Notes: generated by a model from the letters alone, not told the origin. A stretch of DNA of 64,000 bases from Desulfobacterales bacterium (GCA_016218685.1 JACRDD010000045.1:62001-126000); one strand, 5' to 3'. Positions 26,618 through 37,362 are shown, numbered from the stretch's first letter. Translations and numbers: made by a program.

Positions 26618-28374
26618 TGCCCGCTTTCGTGCTGGTCCACGGCTACACCGGATCGCCCCGGGACCTTGCACCGCTTGCGGATTGGCTCGCCGCGCGCTTT
26701 GGCCGCCAGGCGGTCTGGAGCGTCTGCTTGCCCGGTCATGCAATGGGCGCCCCGCCCCCCTTCGATGAAGCCGCGTTCATCCAATCCATAGCCGCCGCGG
26801 CTGAAGCGATGGCCCGTCGCGAGGACCGGATCGTCCTGGTGGGCCACTCCACCGGCGGCACCCTGGCCCTGGCGGCCATAAGGCAAAACGTCATACGACC
26901 GGCCCTGTTGGTCTTGTTGGCTGCACCCCACCATGTGGACGGCGCGGCCCTGAACCGCTGGGAGCTGCATCGCCAAGGAACTTCCCCCGTGGCCCTGGGG
27001 GATGTGGCCCGCATGGTGCGCCACATCAACCGGATCGGATCGCTGCCCGCCCCCCGGGCACTTCCTGTGCTCCTGGTGCAGGCCGGCGCCGACGCGCTGG
27101 TGCCGACGCAAGAAGCTCTCGCTTGGACCCGGCAAGGGTTCGAAGCGCTGCGCGCGCTGACCCTGCCCGGCGCCGGCCACGACATCGGCCACACGCCCTT
27201 TGTCCCGGCCCTGGCCGACTGGATCGTCCGGCAGACCGAAGATCTCCTGCATCCAACCAACGCCGCGGCCGAGGCTGCGGCCGAGCATCTGGCGCACCTG
27301 GAGGGCCCGCGTCTGCAACACTACTTCCGGATCAATCCCCATGCCCGACGCCATCTGGTCGGCTCGCCCGCCGGCCGGCAAGCCCTGGAAACAACGGCGC
27401 CGGCCTTGGGGGCCATGGCCCCGGAGCCCATCCAGCTCAACGTCGAGGTGACCACCCGCTGCAATCTAAATTGCCCCCACTGCGCCCGCCGCCGGCATGA
27501 TCGACCCGCCGCCGATATGGACGGCGCCCTTTTCTCGTATCTGCTCGATCTGCTGCCCAATGCCTGGCGCGTGGTGCTGGCCGGGCTGGGCGAGCCCACG
27601 CTCCATCCCCGGCTGCCGGAACTGGTGGCCGCGGCCGCCGAGCGGGGCCGCCGGGTAAATTTGGCGACCAATGGCACGCGGCTTTCGGCCGAACGCTGCC
27701 AAAGGCTCATCGAGGCCGGCCTGGGCGCCATCACGTTCAGCCTGGATGCGGCCGACCCGTCGGTGGCGGCGGTGGCACGGCCGGGCGCGGCTGTGGATCG
27801 CATCCTGGAGAACATCCGCCGCTGCACGCCCATGGCCGCGGCGGCCGGCCTGGCCACGGCCGTCTTCACGGCAGTCTCAATGCGCAACGTAACCCACCTG
27901 CCCCAACTGGCCGCGACGGTGGCCGGCCTCGGGGTCCAGGCCTGGATGCTCACCGATCTCAATTTCGATTGGAACCAACTCCACAGCGTCCACCACACCC
28001 TGGATGCCGCCGGCCGGAGCGCCATCCGCCAGGCCTTGCGCACGGCCTTTGCCCGTCAACTGCCGGTACTGGGCGTCCAGGGGCTGGAAGCCTTCGCCCT
28101 GGCCCAACATTACCGGGCGCATCTGCTCTTTCCGCCGGAACGCTTGGGAGCGCGCAGCGCCATCTGCGCCCATTGCCTTTCGCCCTGGCAGACCCTGGCG
28201 GTGGATGTGGCAGGCAAAGTCAGCGTCTGCGACTGCACGCCCGACCAGGTGGTTGGCAACCTGCGCGACATGCCGTTCGGCGCGATCTGGAACGGCCCGC
28301 AAATGCGCGCCTGGCGGCAACAAATGCTTTCGGCTACACCACCGGAGGCTTGCCGCGCCTGTCCCCGTTTCTAA
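26617..28374 (+). CDS. Alpha/beta-hydrolase fused to radical SAM/SPASM enzyme
   Basis: A 585-residue two-domain protein. Residues 1-~210 are an alpha/beta-hydrolase (oxyanion region LVHGYTGSP; nucleophile GHSTGG, Ser78; probable Asp159 in AGADALV and His188 in GAGHDIGH), close to carboxylesterase/monoglyceride-lipase types. Residues ~270-585 are a radical SAM domain (RCNLNCPHC, Cys 282, 286, 289; GLGEPTLHP) with a C-terminal SPASM-like Cys cluster (AICAHCLSP, SVCDC, EACRACPRF). I know of no standard family with this fusion. It suggests that an ester is cleaved or made and the product is modified by radical chemistry. It overlaps the glycosyltransferase stop. Confidence 0.88.
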   Translation: MPAFVLVHGYTGSPRDLAPLADWLAARFGRQAVWSVCLPGHAMGAPPPFDEAAFIQSIAAAAEAMARREDRIVLVGHSTGGTLALAAIRQNVIRPALLVLLAAPHHVDGAALNRWELHRQGTSPVALGDVARMVRHINRIGSLPAPRALPVLLVQAGADALVPTQEALAWTRQGFEALRALTLPGAGHDIGHTPFVPALADWIVRQTEDLLHPTNAAAEAAAEHLAHLEGPRLQHYFRINPHARRHLVGSPAGRQALETTAPALGAMAPEPIQLNVEVTTRCNLNCPHCARRRHDRPAADMDGALFSYLLDLLPNAWRVVLAGLGEPTLHPRLPELVAAAAERGRRVNLATNGTRLSAERCQRLIEAGLGAITFSLDAADPSVAAVARPGAAVDRILENIRRCTPMAAAAGLATAVFTAVSMRNVTHLPQLAATVAGLGVQAWMLTDLNFDWNQLHSVHHTLDAAGRSAIRQALRTAFARQLPVLGVQGLEAFALAQHYRAHLLFPPERLGARSAICAHCLSPWQTLAVDVAGKVSVCDCTPDQVVGNLRDMPFGAIWNGPQMRAWRQQMLSATPPEACRACPRF

Positions 28375-28458
28375 GCAACGCCTGGAAAATCGGTTGCATC
28401 ATCCATCCGGCCATGGGATGACTCGGCCCTGTTCTCGATATAATAAGGAGGTGGGACC

Positions 28459-28662
28459 ATGCCCTTTGTAAACATCAAGATTACCAACGACGGCGTCACC
28501 AGCGAGAAGAAGGCCGAATTGATCGCCGGCGTCACCAAGCTCCTGCAGCAGGTGCTGGGCAAGAATCCGGCGACCACCGTAGTGATCATCGACGAGGTAT
28601 CCACGGACAACTGGGGCATCGGCGGCGAGCAGGTCACGGCACGCCGAAAACGAGGCGTATAG
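28459..28662 (+). CDS. 4-oxalocrotonate tautomerase family protein
   Basis: A 67-residue small tautomerase. The mature N-terminus would be Pro (MPFVNIKIT), the catalytic base of the family. AAGGAGG lies upstream. Such enzymes interconvert keto and enol acids, often in aromatic degradation. It has no clear operon partner here. Confidence 0.92.
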   Translation: MPFVNIKITNDGVTSEKKAELIAGVTKLLQQVLGKNPATTVVIIDEVSTDNWGIGGEQVTARRKRGV

Positions 28663-28671
28663 AGCGGGCGG

Positions 28672-29784
28672 CTACTCGAGCAGATTGAGCTCTTTCAAAG
28701 ACTGCGCCAGGGCGTCGGACTTCTCCCGGTCGATGCGCGCCAGGGCCACCAACGCCTCTTTGGACTCCTTGGGCATGCTTTTCTGGGCGTAGCAGACGGC
28801 CATGCGGTACCACGGATCGCCGAAGCCGGGCTCGTCGGCGGCCTGCTTGTAAGCGGCGATGGCCAGATCCAGCTTGTCCATATTTTCATAGATCTGCCCG
28901 ATTTCGTAGTTCACCCGGGCCACTTGCCGGGGGTCCTTGCTCAAGCGGGCCGCGGTGGCGAAATCGGCCATGGCCCCATCGGAATTGCTCATCTCCAGAC
29001 GCAGTCGGCCGCGGTCGAAGTACATGATAGGGACCAGCAGGTCGTCCATGCGCGCGTCGCTGTACGGCTTTTTGCCGCGCACGATGGCAATCGCCGTGTT
29101 CAATTCGGACAGCGCCTTTCCCGGCATGCCGCCAGCCGCATAGATCCTGGCCCGCTCGATGTAGGCCTGCATCTGGAGGGGATCGGCGCTGATGGAATCG
29201 CCGTAATCGCGCAAGGCCCGCTGGGTATCGTTGTTGCGGGCGAAGCGCGCCGCGCGCAGGTTCAGCAAGTGGGGCGTGCGGTGGTTCAGTGCCTGTCGGT
29301 CCAGGCTCGCCTCCAGGGGCGGCAGCAATTGGGCCGCGCCCTCCTGGTCCCCGAGCAGCAAAAGATAGATATACTCCCGGGCGGCTTTTTCACTCTCGCC
29401 CCGGGCCAGGTGAATGGAGGCCAGCAGGTTGCGCATCGGCTTCCGGTATTCGTTTTCAGGTCTCGCGGCCAGGTCGTAGGCCTTCTGAAGCTCCCCCAGC
29501 TTGAAATACGAAGAGGCTTCCAGATAGTCATAGCCACTGGTGAACTCATTGAGGTCACCGGGATTTTCCTTCTGGCGGCAGCGCGATCCGTCAGGACAGC
29601 GGCGAGCGAAGGCCGCCACCTCCTCCCGGCCATCGGCGCAGTCGCGGATCACCTTGGCATATGACCCGCCGGCTTCGTACATCTGAAGCGTGCGGCTGTA
29701 ATCTTTGGCGATGGAGGGATAGAACAGCCCGATGCAACCCGACAAAGGTAAAACGAAAAGGATCAACAGTAAGTTATGGCGCAC
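28672..29784 (-). CDS. TPR-repeat lipoprotein
   Basis: A 370-residue lipoprotein. The signal peptide ends in a lipobox (FVLPLSGC, Cys at ~17). Helical TPR-like repeats follow (for example YLEASSYFKLGELQKAYD and VNYEIGQIYENMDKLDLAI). A Cys-rich short segment near residue 60 (RRCPDGSRCRQ) could form a disulfide in the periplasm. It is probably an outer- or inner-membrane-anchored assembly or scaffolding protein. The function is not identified. Confidence 0.85.
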   Translation of the reverse strand: MRHNLLLILFVLPLSGCIGLFYPSIAKDYSRTLQMYEAGGSYAKVIRDCADGREEVAAFARRCPDGSRCRQKENPGDLNEFTSGYDYLEASSYFKLGELQKAYDLAARPENEYRKPMRNLLASIHLARGESEKAAREYIYLLLLGDQEGAAQLLPPLEASLDRQALNHRTPHLLNLRAARFARNNDTQRALRDYGDSISADPLQMQAYIERARIYAAGGMPGKALSELNTAIAIVRGKKPYSDARMDDLLVPIMYFDRGRLRLEMSNSDGAMADFATAARLSKDPRQVARVNYEIGQIYENMDKLDLAIAAYKQAADEPGFGDPWYRMAVCYAQKSMPKESKEALVALARIDREKSDALAQSLKELNLLE

Positions 29785-29928
29785 GATGCACCTGCCTTCC
29801 TGGAATTTTAGCAGTAGGTTTCAAAGCGCGGAATATTTCAAAACGAGGTGCGGATGTCAATGCCGCTAAGGTATTTTACCCCTTTGAAAGCCAGTGGCCT
29901 GGCCCCTGGCGCTAAGCGACGGGCGGGA

Positions 29929-30588
29929 TCAGCGGCGGCGAAGGGCTTCACTGTAAACTTGCCACAGCGATGAGAACTTCTGGTTCAATTCGAAGCCGCC
30001 GTTGCTCAGGGTCCATATGTTGACCACGCCTTGAATCAGTCCGAAGAGAAGGGTGGCCGCAGCCTCCAGATCGATGTCCGGCCGCAGGGAGCCGTCAGCG
30101 CCCCCCCGGGCCAGGAGCCCTTTCAAGGCTGAAATATACTGATGGATGACCTGTTCGGCTTGCTTGTTCAAATCTTTATCGCCCAGACTGATGATCTCGG
30201 CGATCACCTGGAAAGATACGCCCTTGCGCAGGTCGAGGTCGGAGAAGTGTCTTTCGATGGTCTTCTGGATCACGGCGAGGGTCACGGGACCCTTCTCGCT
30301 GCGGTCTTGGGCAATATCAAACAGCATCGCCTTGCACATGTACTCCAGGAGAAAGGAGAGGATCATCTTCTTGCTCTTGAAGTGCTTGTAGATAGCACCC
30401 TCGGTAATGCCCACCTCGGCGGCGATGTTCTTTACCGTCAGATGCTCGCTGCCATATTTAAAGATGAGTATCCTGGCCGCGTCGATGATCTGTTGTTGCC
30501 GGACTTCGGTTTTCTTCTTAGTCGCGCCGATGATTCCGTACTCCCCTCGATCGTTTTTTGGTGAGCCCCGGGCAAAGCTATCCACCAA
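29929..30588 (-). CDS. TetR/AcrR-family regulator
   Basis: A ~219-residue repressor. The DNA-binding helix-turn-helix is LTVKNIAAEVGITEGAIYKHFKSKK. The C-terminal ligand domain is typical of FadR/AcrR-like regulators. No ATG is available near the start; a TTG at 30588 or GTG at 30585 is likely, so the N-terminus is uncertain. The gene lies downstream of a small membrane protein gene whose upstream region holds a nested palindrome, its probable operator. Confidence 0.88.
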   Translation of the reverse strand: MVDSFARGSPKNDRGEYGIIGATKKKTEVRQQQIIDAARILIFKYGSEHLTVKNIAAEVGITEGAIYKHFKSKKMILSFLLEYMCKAMLFDIAQDRSEKGPVTLAVIQKTIERHFSDLDLRKGVSFQVIAEIISLGDKDLNKQAEQVIHQYISALKGLLARGGADGSLRPDIDLEAAATLLFGLIQGVVNIWTLSNGGFELNQKFSSLWQVYSEALRRR

Positions 30589-30695
30589 TAGTCGATCACA
30601 GGAAGGAAATCAAGTGGCATTGCGCTTTATTTAGTAATCACGAAGGCTTGGAGATCCGCCAACCCTCGGCCGACTGCACTGCGGAAAAACTTAGC

Positions 30696-30863
30696 TCAGG
30701 CGGACTTCTTTTTGGAAAGCAGGCCGGAAAAAAGCAGCATGCAGGCGATCACGGTTGCGGCCACCAGCAGGATCGTGACCGGCACAGGCAGGTCCAGCGC
30801 CTTGATGCCGATCAACGCGGCCGCCGCCATAAGGGTGTAGATGATTTGCATGATGGTTTGCAT
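30696..30863 (-). CDS. 55-residue small membrane protein
   Basis: A 55-residue protein not otherwise obvious because of its length. ATG 30863 has AGGAGGAG ~7 bases upstream. It starts MQTIMQIIYTLMAAAALIG and has two hydrophobic segments (~5-20 and ~28-50) before a basic tail (SKKKSA). The nested palindrome lies just upstream and the TetR gene is downstream on the same strand, so this is a likely TetR-controlled two-gene operon. Function unknown. Confidence 0.75.
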   Translation of the reverse strand: MQTIMQIIYTLMAAAALIGIKALDLPVPVTILLVAATVIACMLLFSGLLSKKKSA

Positions 30864-30899
30864 GTTGCCTCTCCTCCTGAAGTGAAATGAGCCTGTACC

Positions 30900-30949
30900 A
30901 CAAGTAAGTTTAGGTTCACTTACCTTTAGGTAAGTTAGCGCTTACTTGT
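30900..30949. promoter_or_regulatory. Nested palindrome, probable TetR operator
   Basis: Inner arms acttacc (30918-30924) and ggtaagt (30929-30935) flank ttta. Outer arms acaagtaag (30900-30908) and cttacttgt (30941-30949) are also perfect reverse complements. The site sits directly upstream of the small membrane protein/TetR operon and resembles TetR-family operators. Confidence 0.7.
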
Positions 30950-31063
30950 CAATAAAAAAGGAGAGGGCCGGGATAGTTTTTTGATCTCCAGGTGGCCATG
31001 GCCATCCAACTGTCCACGAAGACGATGGTATCGGCTTCGTCGTTTTTACGCCAAGATGTAAGG

Positions 31064-34000
31064 TCAGTTTTCCGAATTCACCAGCATATACCGCTTCAAA
31101 TACTTCGCCGTATGCGATTTGCCTGCCTTGGCCGGCAGCTCTTGCGGCGCACCGCATGCCACCACCCGGCCGCCGGCCGCGCCGCCTTCGGGGCCGAGGT
31201 CGATGATGTAATCGGCAGCCTGGATCAATTCCAGGTTGTGCTCGATGACCACCACGCTGTGGCCCTGGTCCACCAGGTTCTGGAGCACGTCGATGAGCAG
31301 GTGCACGTCGGCCGGGTGCAGGCCGGTGGTGGGTTCGTCGAGAATATAGAGAGTGGGACCGGCGGCCCGCTGGGCCATCTCCTTGGAGAGCTTGATGCGC
31401 TGGGCTTCGCCGCCGGACAAGGTGGGGCTGGGTTGGCCGAGCTGAAGGTAGCCCAGGCCGATGTCGCAGACGAACTGAAGGGCCTGGCGCAGGCGCGGGA
31501 TGGCCGAGAAGAATTGCAGGGCCTCGGCAAAGGTCATGGTGAGGACCTCGGCCACGGTTTTACCCTTGTAGTGCACGGCCAAGGTTTCGGCATTGAAGCG
31601 GCGGCCGGCGCATACCTCGCAGGGCACGTAGACATCGGGCAGGAACGCCATCTCGACCTTGGGCCGGCCCTGGCCCTTGCAGGCCGGGCAGCGACCCTCG
31701 TCCACGTTGAACGAGAAGCGCGCGGGGCCGTAGCCCCGGCTGCGCGCTTCGGGGGTCTGGGCAAAGAGGTTGCGGATGTCGGTGAGGAACCCCACGTAGG
31801 AGGCCGGCACCGAGCGCGGTGTGCGGCCGATGGGGGTGTGGTCCACCTCCAGTACGCGGGTCAGGGCCTCCCAGCCGACGATCGCCTGGCAAACCGCCTC
31901 GCTGATTTTCTTTTGGCGCAACAATTGGTGCACGCCTGTGAAGAGCGTGCCCTTGACCAGGCTGGACTTGCCTGAACCGCTCACGCCGGTGACGGCTACC
32001 AGGCGATTCAAGGGGATGCGCACGTCGAGGCTCCGGAGATTGTTGACCCGGGCGCCCCGGATCTCAAGGCTCGGTTGGCGGCGATGGGGCCGCTGCCGGC
32101 TGGCGGCCTCGGCCCGTCCGCCGTCGAGCATGGCGCCGGTCACCGATTGCGGCGATTTGCGCAGATCGGCCAGGCTGCCCATGGCCACCACCTGCCCGCC
32201 GTTGGCCCCGGCGCCGGGCCCCAGGTCGATGAGGGTGTCGGCGGCCCGGATGGTCTCTTCGTCGTGCTCCACCACGATGATGGAGTTTCCCCGGTCGCGC
32301 AGTTCGGCCAGGGCCGCCACCAGAATATGGTTGTCCCGGGGGTGCAGGCCGATGGTGGGTTCGTCCAGGATGTAGGTGACACCGGTGAGGTTGGAGCCCA
32401 GTTGGGCCGCCAGGCGCACCCGCTGGGCCTCGCCGCCCGAGAGGGTTTCGCCCGAACGCGCCAGGGAGAGATAGCCCAGCCCCAGGCGGTTCATCAGCGC
32501 CAGGCGGGTGCTGAGCTCGCCGAGAATGGGCTCGGCCAGGGGCCGCTGATGTTCGGGAAAGGCGATCTGCTTCAATCCTTCTTGAAGATCTTCGGCCGGC
32601 TGACGCACCAGCTCCCAGATGGTGTGGCCCTGCACCTTGACGGCCAGGGCTTCGGGCTTCAGGCGACTGCCGCCGCAGGCCGGGCAGGTTTGGGCCCCCT
32701 CGCCCGCCTCGAATTCGTCCACGCCCACCACGCCCAAACCGTCGCACGTGGGACAGGCGCCCTGGGCAGAGTTGAAGGAGAAGAGGCGCGGATCGCCCTG
32801 CACCGCGCCCGTGCCGCACGAAGGGCAGCGGCCGTGGAGGCTGAAGACCTCTTCGCTGTTGTCTTGGGGATCGAGCACGATCAGGCTGCCGTCGCCCTCT
32901 TTGAGAGTCGTGTCGATCAGGGCATCGAGCCGGGCCGCGGCGCCGCGTCCCTTGGGCATGCCGCCCACCACCAGATCGATAGTGTGATCGTGGAAGCGGC
33001 TCAGGGCCATGCCCGGCGTGATCTTCTCGAACTTTCCGTCGATGCGCGCCCGCTCGAAACCGAGCTTGAGCGCCCGGCCGAGCACATCCTTGTGAAAGCC
33101 TTTGCGGCCGGCCACCTTGGGCGCCAGCAGCAATACGTCACGCCGGCCATGGCGCGCCGCGATCTGGGCGTGCAGGGCTGTGGCGGTCTGGCGGGTCAAC
33201 GGCCGCAGGCAGCCCGGGCAGTGGGGCGTGCCCAGCTTGGCGAAGAGCAACCGCAGAAAATGGTAGATTTCGGTGAGCGTGGCCACCGTGGAGCGCCGGC
33301 TGGTGTGGCTCACGCGCTGTTCGATGGCCACGGTGGGCGACAGGCCGGTCACCAGGTCCACTTCGGGCCGCTCCAGAATCTTCATGTACTGCCGCACGTA
33401 GGGGGCCAGACTCTCCAGGTAGCGGCGCTGGCCCTCGGCGAAGAGAATGTCGAAGGCCAGGGTGGATTTACCCGAGCCGCTCACGCCGGTGAGCACCACC
33501 AACTGGTTGTGGGGGATGGACAGGCTCAGATCCTTGAGGTTGTGCTCCCGGGCCCCGCGCACATGGATGGCGTGGGCCTCCAGGGAGGGCGCCGGCAGCG
33601 CGGCCGGCGCGCTGGGGGCGGCCACCGCGCCCGCTTGCAGATAAGGCCGCAGGTAGCGCCCGGTGTGGGAGCTCGGCTCGGCCACCACGGCTTCGGGCGG
33701 CCCGGCGGCCACGATCCGGCCACCGTCGTCGCCCCCTTCGGGCCCCAGGTCGATAACCCAGTCGGCGCCTTTGATCACATCCAGGTTGTGCTCGATGATC
33801 AGCAGGGTGTTGCCCGCGTCCACCAGGCGCTGCAATACTTCTAATAGGATGGCGATGTCGGCGAAGTGCAGGCCGGTGGTGGGCTCGTCGAAGATCAGCA
33901 GCCGTCCGCCGCCGCCCTCGCCCAGGAAGCGGGAGAGTTTGAGGCGCTGGGCCTCGCCGCCGGAAAAGGTGGAGATGGGTTGGCCCAGGCGCAGGTAGCC

Positions 34001-36367
34001 CAGCCCCACGTCGGCCAGGGGCTGGAGCGCGGCCCGAATCTTGGGCTGGTCGGCGAAGAAGGAAAGAGCCTGCTCCACGGTCAGCTCCAGGATCTGGTGG
34101 ATGTTACGCTCCCGGTAGAAGACTTCCAATACTTCGGGCTTGAAGCGCCGGCCCTGGCAGTCGGGGCAGGAGATGAGCACATCCGAAAGAAATTGCATCT
34201 CCACCACCTCGAAGCCCTCGCCGTCGCAGGTATCGCAGCGGCCGCCGGCCACGTTGAACGAGAAGATGCCGGGGCCGAAGCCTTGCTCCTTAGCGCCGTC
34301 GGTGGCGGCCAGCAGTTTGCGGATCTGGTCCAGGGCCTTGGTGTAGGTCAGCACATTGGCCCGGGGCGTGCGGCCGATGGGCCGCTGGTCCACCAGCTCC
34401 ACGGAAGCAATGCCCTCGCCGCCTTCGATCTTCCCGAAACGGCCCGGCCGGCCCTCGCCCTGGCCCTGCAAGCGTTTGAGGCCCTTGAAGAGGATCTCCT
34501 CGGCCAGGGTGGATTTGCCCGAGCCGCTCACGCCAGTCAGACAGACCATCAACCCCAGGGGGATGGCCACGTCAATCCGCTTCAGGTTGTGCTCCTCGGC
34601 GCCGCGGATCGTCAGCCACTGGCCGCGCTTGGGTTTGCGCCGCCGCGCAGGCCTGGGAATTTGCAGCGCGCCGGAGAGATAACGGCCGGTGAGCGAGCCG
34701 TCGATCCGGGCCGCCGGTCCGAAGTACATGATCTCTCCGCCCTGCTCGCCGGCCTTGGGCCCCAGGTCGAGCAGGTAATCGGCCGCGCGGATGATGGCCG
34801 GGTCGTGCTCCACCACCACGATGGTGTTGGGCAGGTCGCGCAACCGCCGCAGGATGCGGATCAGCCGCTCGTTGTCCCGGGGGTGCAGGCCGATGCTCGG
34901 CTCGTCGAGCACGTAGAGCGAATTGACCAGCGAAGCCCCCAGGGCCGAGGCCAGGGCCACGCGCTGCACTTCGCCGCCCGAAAGGGTGCGCGACTGGCGG
35001 TCCAGGGTCAAGTATCCCAGGCCCACATCCTTCAAGAAACGCAGGCGGCTCAAAATCTCTTCCAACACCAGGGCCGTGGCCTCGTCCCAGCCCCGGGCGG
35101 TCAGCTCCTGGAAAAAAACCAGGGCCTGGTCCACGTTGAGGGCGTAGATCTCGGCGATGTTCTTCTCCCGGACGCGGTAGAGCAGGGCTTCGGGCTTGAA
35201 GCGCGTGCCGTGGCACTCCGGGCAGAGGTTGTAGCTGCGGTAACGGGAGAGAAAGACGCGCACGTGCATCTTGTAGGTGCGGCCTTCCAGCCACTGGAAG
35301 TAGCCGCGGATGCCGTAGTACTTCTGGTCGCCGGCGATGATGGCCTGGCGCTGGTCTTCGGCCAGGGCGTTGAAGGGCCGGTCCAGGGGAATCTGTTTGC
35401 GAAGGCAGAACTCCAGCAGATCGCGGTATTCGAAGCGCCCCTCCGGTTCGCCGCCGAAGGGTTTGATGGCCCCCTGGGCCAGGGAGCGGTTCGGATCAGG
35501 GATGATCAGGTCCAGGTCCATGTCGATGGTCCGGCCGAATCCCCGGCACTTGTCGCAGGCCCCCAAGGGGCTGTTGAACGAGAAGAGATTGGGCAGGGGC
35601 ATGCCGTAGTCGAGATTGCAAGGGGCGCAGTGCAGCCGATCGGAAAAGGCCAGGCGCCGGCCGTCGTCAATCCAGGCATCGATGCGGCCGCTGCCCATGC
35701 GCAACGCCATTTCCAGGGAGTCCATGACCCGCTGGCGCTGGTCGGCCTTGACCTGGACCCGGTCGGCCACCACCGCCAGCTCGGTTCCCGGCGTCAGGGT
35801 CGGCTGGGCGTTCAACTCCTGAACGCCATCCTCGATCCAGAGTCGGTCATAGCCCTGGCGCAGCAGCTCCTTGCGGGTCGCGGCGGCATCGGCGCCCACC
35901 GCGTAGGGAAAGGTGAGGGTCAGGCGCCGATCCAGGGCTTGGGCGCGCAGTTCCTGCCAGATCTGCTCAGGGGTATCGGGCCGCACCGGCCGTCCGCACT
36001 GGCGGCAGTGCAGCACCCCCTGGCGGGCGAAGAGCAGCTTCACGTAGTCGGTGAGCTCGGTCATGGTTCCCACGCTGGAGCGCGAGGTGCGCACCGGGTC
36101 CTTGCGGTCGATGGCGATGGCCGGCGGCACGCCCAGGATCTGGTCCACCTGGGGCCGGTCCATGCGGTCCATGAACTGGCGGGCGTAGGGTGAAAAAGTT
36201 TCCACGTAACGCCGCTGGCCTTCGGCGTAGAGGGTGTCGAAGGCCAGGGAGGATTTGCCCGAACCGCTCACGCCGGTGACCACCGTGATACGGTTCAGGG
36301 GGATATCGATATCCAAGCCCTTGAGATTGTTCTGGCGGGCGTTGCGAACGCGAATGCTGGGTTCCAT
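31064..36367 (-). CDS. uvrA: Double-length UvrA-like excision nuclease subunit A
   Basis: A 1767-residue protein made of two UvrA units in tandem (a normal UvrA is ~940 residues). Four Walker A motifs GVSGSGKS occur near residues 29, 611, 960 and 1460, and ABC signature motifs (LSGGEAQR) accompany each unit. Zinc-finger-like Cys clusters are present ([33 protein letters not shown]). The ATG 36367 is preferred because an AGGA lies upstream and the sequence then starts like UvrA ([11 protein letters not shown]). UvrA finds bulky DNA lesions and loads UvrB. Tandem forms occur in some bacteria and may differ in UvrB use. It stands alone, reading leftwards. Confidence 0.92.
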   Translation of the reverse strand: MEPSIRVRNARQNNLKGLDIDIPLNRITVVTGVSGSGKSSLAFDTLYAEGQRRYVETFSPYARQFMDRMDRPQVDQILGVPPAIAIDRKDPVRTSRSSVGTMTELTDYVKLLFARQGVLHCRQCGRPVRPDTPEQIWQELRAQALDRRLTLTFPYAVGADAAATRKELLRQGYDRLWIEDGVQELNAQPTLTPGTELAVVADRVQVKADQRQRVMDSLEMALRMGSGRIDAWIDDGRRLAFSDRLHCAPCNLDYGMPLPNLFSFNSPLGACDKCRGFGRTIDMDLDLIIPDPNRSLAQGAIKPFGGEPEGRFEYRDLLEFCLRKQIPLDRPFNALAEDQRQAIIAGDQKYYGIRGYFQWLEGRTYKMHVRVFLSRYRSYNLCPECHGTRFKPEALLYRVREKNIAEIYALNVDQALVFFQELTARGWDEATALVLEEILSRLRFLKDVGLGYLTLDRQSRTLSGGEVQRVALASALGASLVNSLYVLDEPSIGLHPRDNERLIRILRRLRDLPNTIVVVEHDPAIIRAADYLLDLGPKAGEQGGEIMYFGPAARIDGSLTGRYLSGALQIPRPARRRKPKRGQWLTIRGAEEHNLKRIDVAIPLGLMVCLTGVSGSGKSTLAEEILFKGLKRLQGQGEGRPGRFGKIEGGEGIASVELVDQRPIGRTPRANVLTYTKALDQIRKLLAATDGAKEQGFGPGIFSFNVAGGRCDTCDGEGFEVVEMQFLSDVLISCPDCQGRRFKPEVLEVFYRERNIHQILELTVEQALSFFADQPKIRAALQPLADVGLGYLRLGQPISTFSGGEAQRLKLSRFLGEGGGGRLLIFDEPTTGLHFADIAILLEVLQRLVDAGNTLLIIEHNLDVIKGADWVIDLGPEGGDDGGRIVAAGPPEAVVAEPSSHTGRYLRPYLQAGAVAAPSAPAALPAPSLEAHAIHVRGAREHNLKDLSLSIPHNQLVVLTGVSGSGKSTLAFDILFAEGQRRYLESLAPYVRQYMKILERPEVDLVTGLSPTVAIEQRVSHTSRRSTVATLTEIYHFLRLLFAKLGTPHCPGCLRPLTRQTATALHAQIAARHGRRDVLLLAPKVAGRKGFHKDVLGRALKLGFERARIDGKFEKITPGMALSRFHDHTIDLVVGGMPKGRGAAARLDALIDTTLKEGDGSLIVLDPQDNSEEVFSLHGRCPSCGTGAVQGDPRLFSFNSAQGACPTCDGLGVVGVDEFEAGEGAQTCPACGGSRLKPEALAVKVQGHTIWELVRQPAEDLQEGLKQIAFPEHQRPLAEPILGELSTRLALMNRLGLGYLSLARSGETLSGGEAQRVRLAAQLGSNLTGVTYILDEPTIGLHPRDNHILVAALAELRDRGNSIIVVEHDEETIRAADTLIDLGPGAGANGGQVVAMGSLADLRKSPQSVTGAMLDGGRAEAASRQRPHRRQPSLEIRGARVNNLRSLDVRIPLNRLVAVTGVSGSGKSSLVKGTLFTGVHQLLRQKKISEAVCQAIVGWEALTRVLEVDHTPIGRTPRSVPASYVGFLTDIRNLFAQTPEARSRGYGPARFSFNVDEGRCPACKGQGRPKVEMAFLPDVYVPCEVCAGRRFNAETLAVHYKGKTVAEVLTMTFAEALQFFSAIPRLRQALQFVCDIGLGYLQLGQPSPTLSGGEAQRIKLSKEMAQRAAGPTLYILDEPTTGLHPADVHLLIDVLQNLVDQGHSVVVIEHNLELIQAADYIIDLGPEGGAAGGRVVACGAPQELPAKAGKSHTAKYLKRYMLVNSEN

Positions 36368-36690
36368 GGTGTGGTCCTGCTCCAAGGGATTCAATTGAAA
36401 CGCGGTTCAAAAACAGGGTTCAATATAAGCAGGATGCGCCCCGGCGCACCGGGCCGTTTTTCTCTTCCGGGCGCTATTGTAACGGCCCAGGGCGGCATTA
36501 TACTTTTGCATCGCCCGCAAATGCCCAAAGAGTCGGACCTTCTTGCCTCTTGCCCTGCCTTCGGCGGCGCCTGCGGTCCTGCCCATTCCATACTGCTTTG
36601 GGCATTGCAGCGTCCTAAAAAAGTTATGGCAGATCCCGGCGCAGCGTGTCATGCCCCACCTATCAACCCTTCGGACGAAAGGAGCGTACC

Positions 36691-36984
36691 ATGAAAGCCG
36701 CCATTGTTTTCACGGGGTCCGGTCCCATTGTGGTGATGACGACCTTCGAGTCGTTCGTCGAGCCACGGTTCGTCGAGAAAATGGAGGCCAAAGGCATTAA
36801 AAAGTTCATCGCCTACGAGGTCGACCTGGATGGGCTGCGATCCAAGTACGGCAAGCATTTCGACATCATCCTGGGCGACCTCAAACAAAGCAGCGACCTG
36901 CGCGTGCTCGACTACAACGGCCATCGCATCTTCAGCCTCTTCGAGCTGCGCACCCTGGGCGCGCCCATTTACCATGAGCCCTAG
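36691..36984 (+). CDS. Conserved small protein, function unknown
   Basis: A 97-residue soluble protein with GAAAGGAG before the ATG. It starts MKAAIVFTGSGPIVVMTTFE and is mixed alpha/beta without signal or membrane segments. I recall similar short proteins with the same start in Deltaproteobacteria but no function. It diverges from the UvrA gene; the 36368-36690 gap should hold both promoters and shows nothing else. Confidence 0.7.
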   Translation: MKAAIVFTGSGPIVVMTTFESFVEPRFVEKMEAKGIKKFIAYEVDLDGLRSKYGKHFDIILGDLKQSSDLRVLDYNGHRIFSLFELRTLGAPIYHEP

Positions 36985-37362
36985 CGTGCCCGCGAAGCAG
37001 TCGCTGTCATGGTTCTAGAAAGAGACGCGGTCGGCCGCCTGAGCCGCACCAACCGGCGAGGGTTAGGCTGCGGCCCAGGGGATACCAGGTAAGGGCTTGA
37101 ATTTGTTTTTATGTTTTCACCATCCGGGCTCCATGGAAGAAGCCCATTGACCTGGCGGCGTCCGTCTATGTATTCCTGCCTGAATATCGGATCGAAACCA
37201 CTTGAAGCCCTTGGCCATCATTCTTGACTCGCCGGCCCGTATTCGGCATATTGGCCGACAAAAGCGGCTTCGCACCCTCCCTTGAACAATCGATACCATT
37301 GGCACCATCAGACCGGACCCCATCGTCCGGCCCCTAAACGCTTTTCCATGAAGGAGGCCCCC
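36985..37362. other. Intergenic stretch, nothing recognised
   Basis: About 380 bases with no supported gene, RNA or repeat. It ends in the AAGGAGG site before the Kazal-type lipoprotein gene. Confidence 0.5.

Noticed and set aside
33866..36193. 775-residue forward open frame within the UvrA region
   Set aside because: Antisense shadow of UvrA; no recognisable domain or ribosome binding site.
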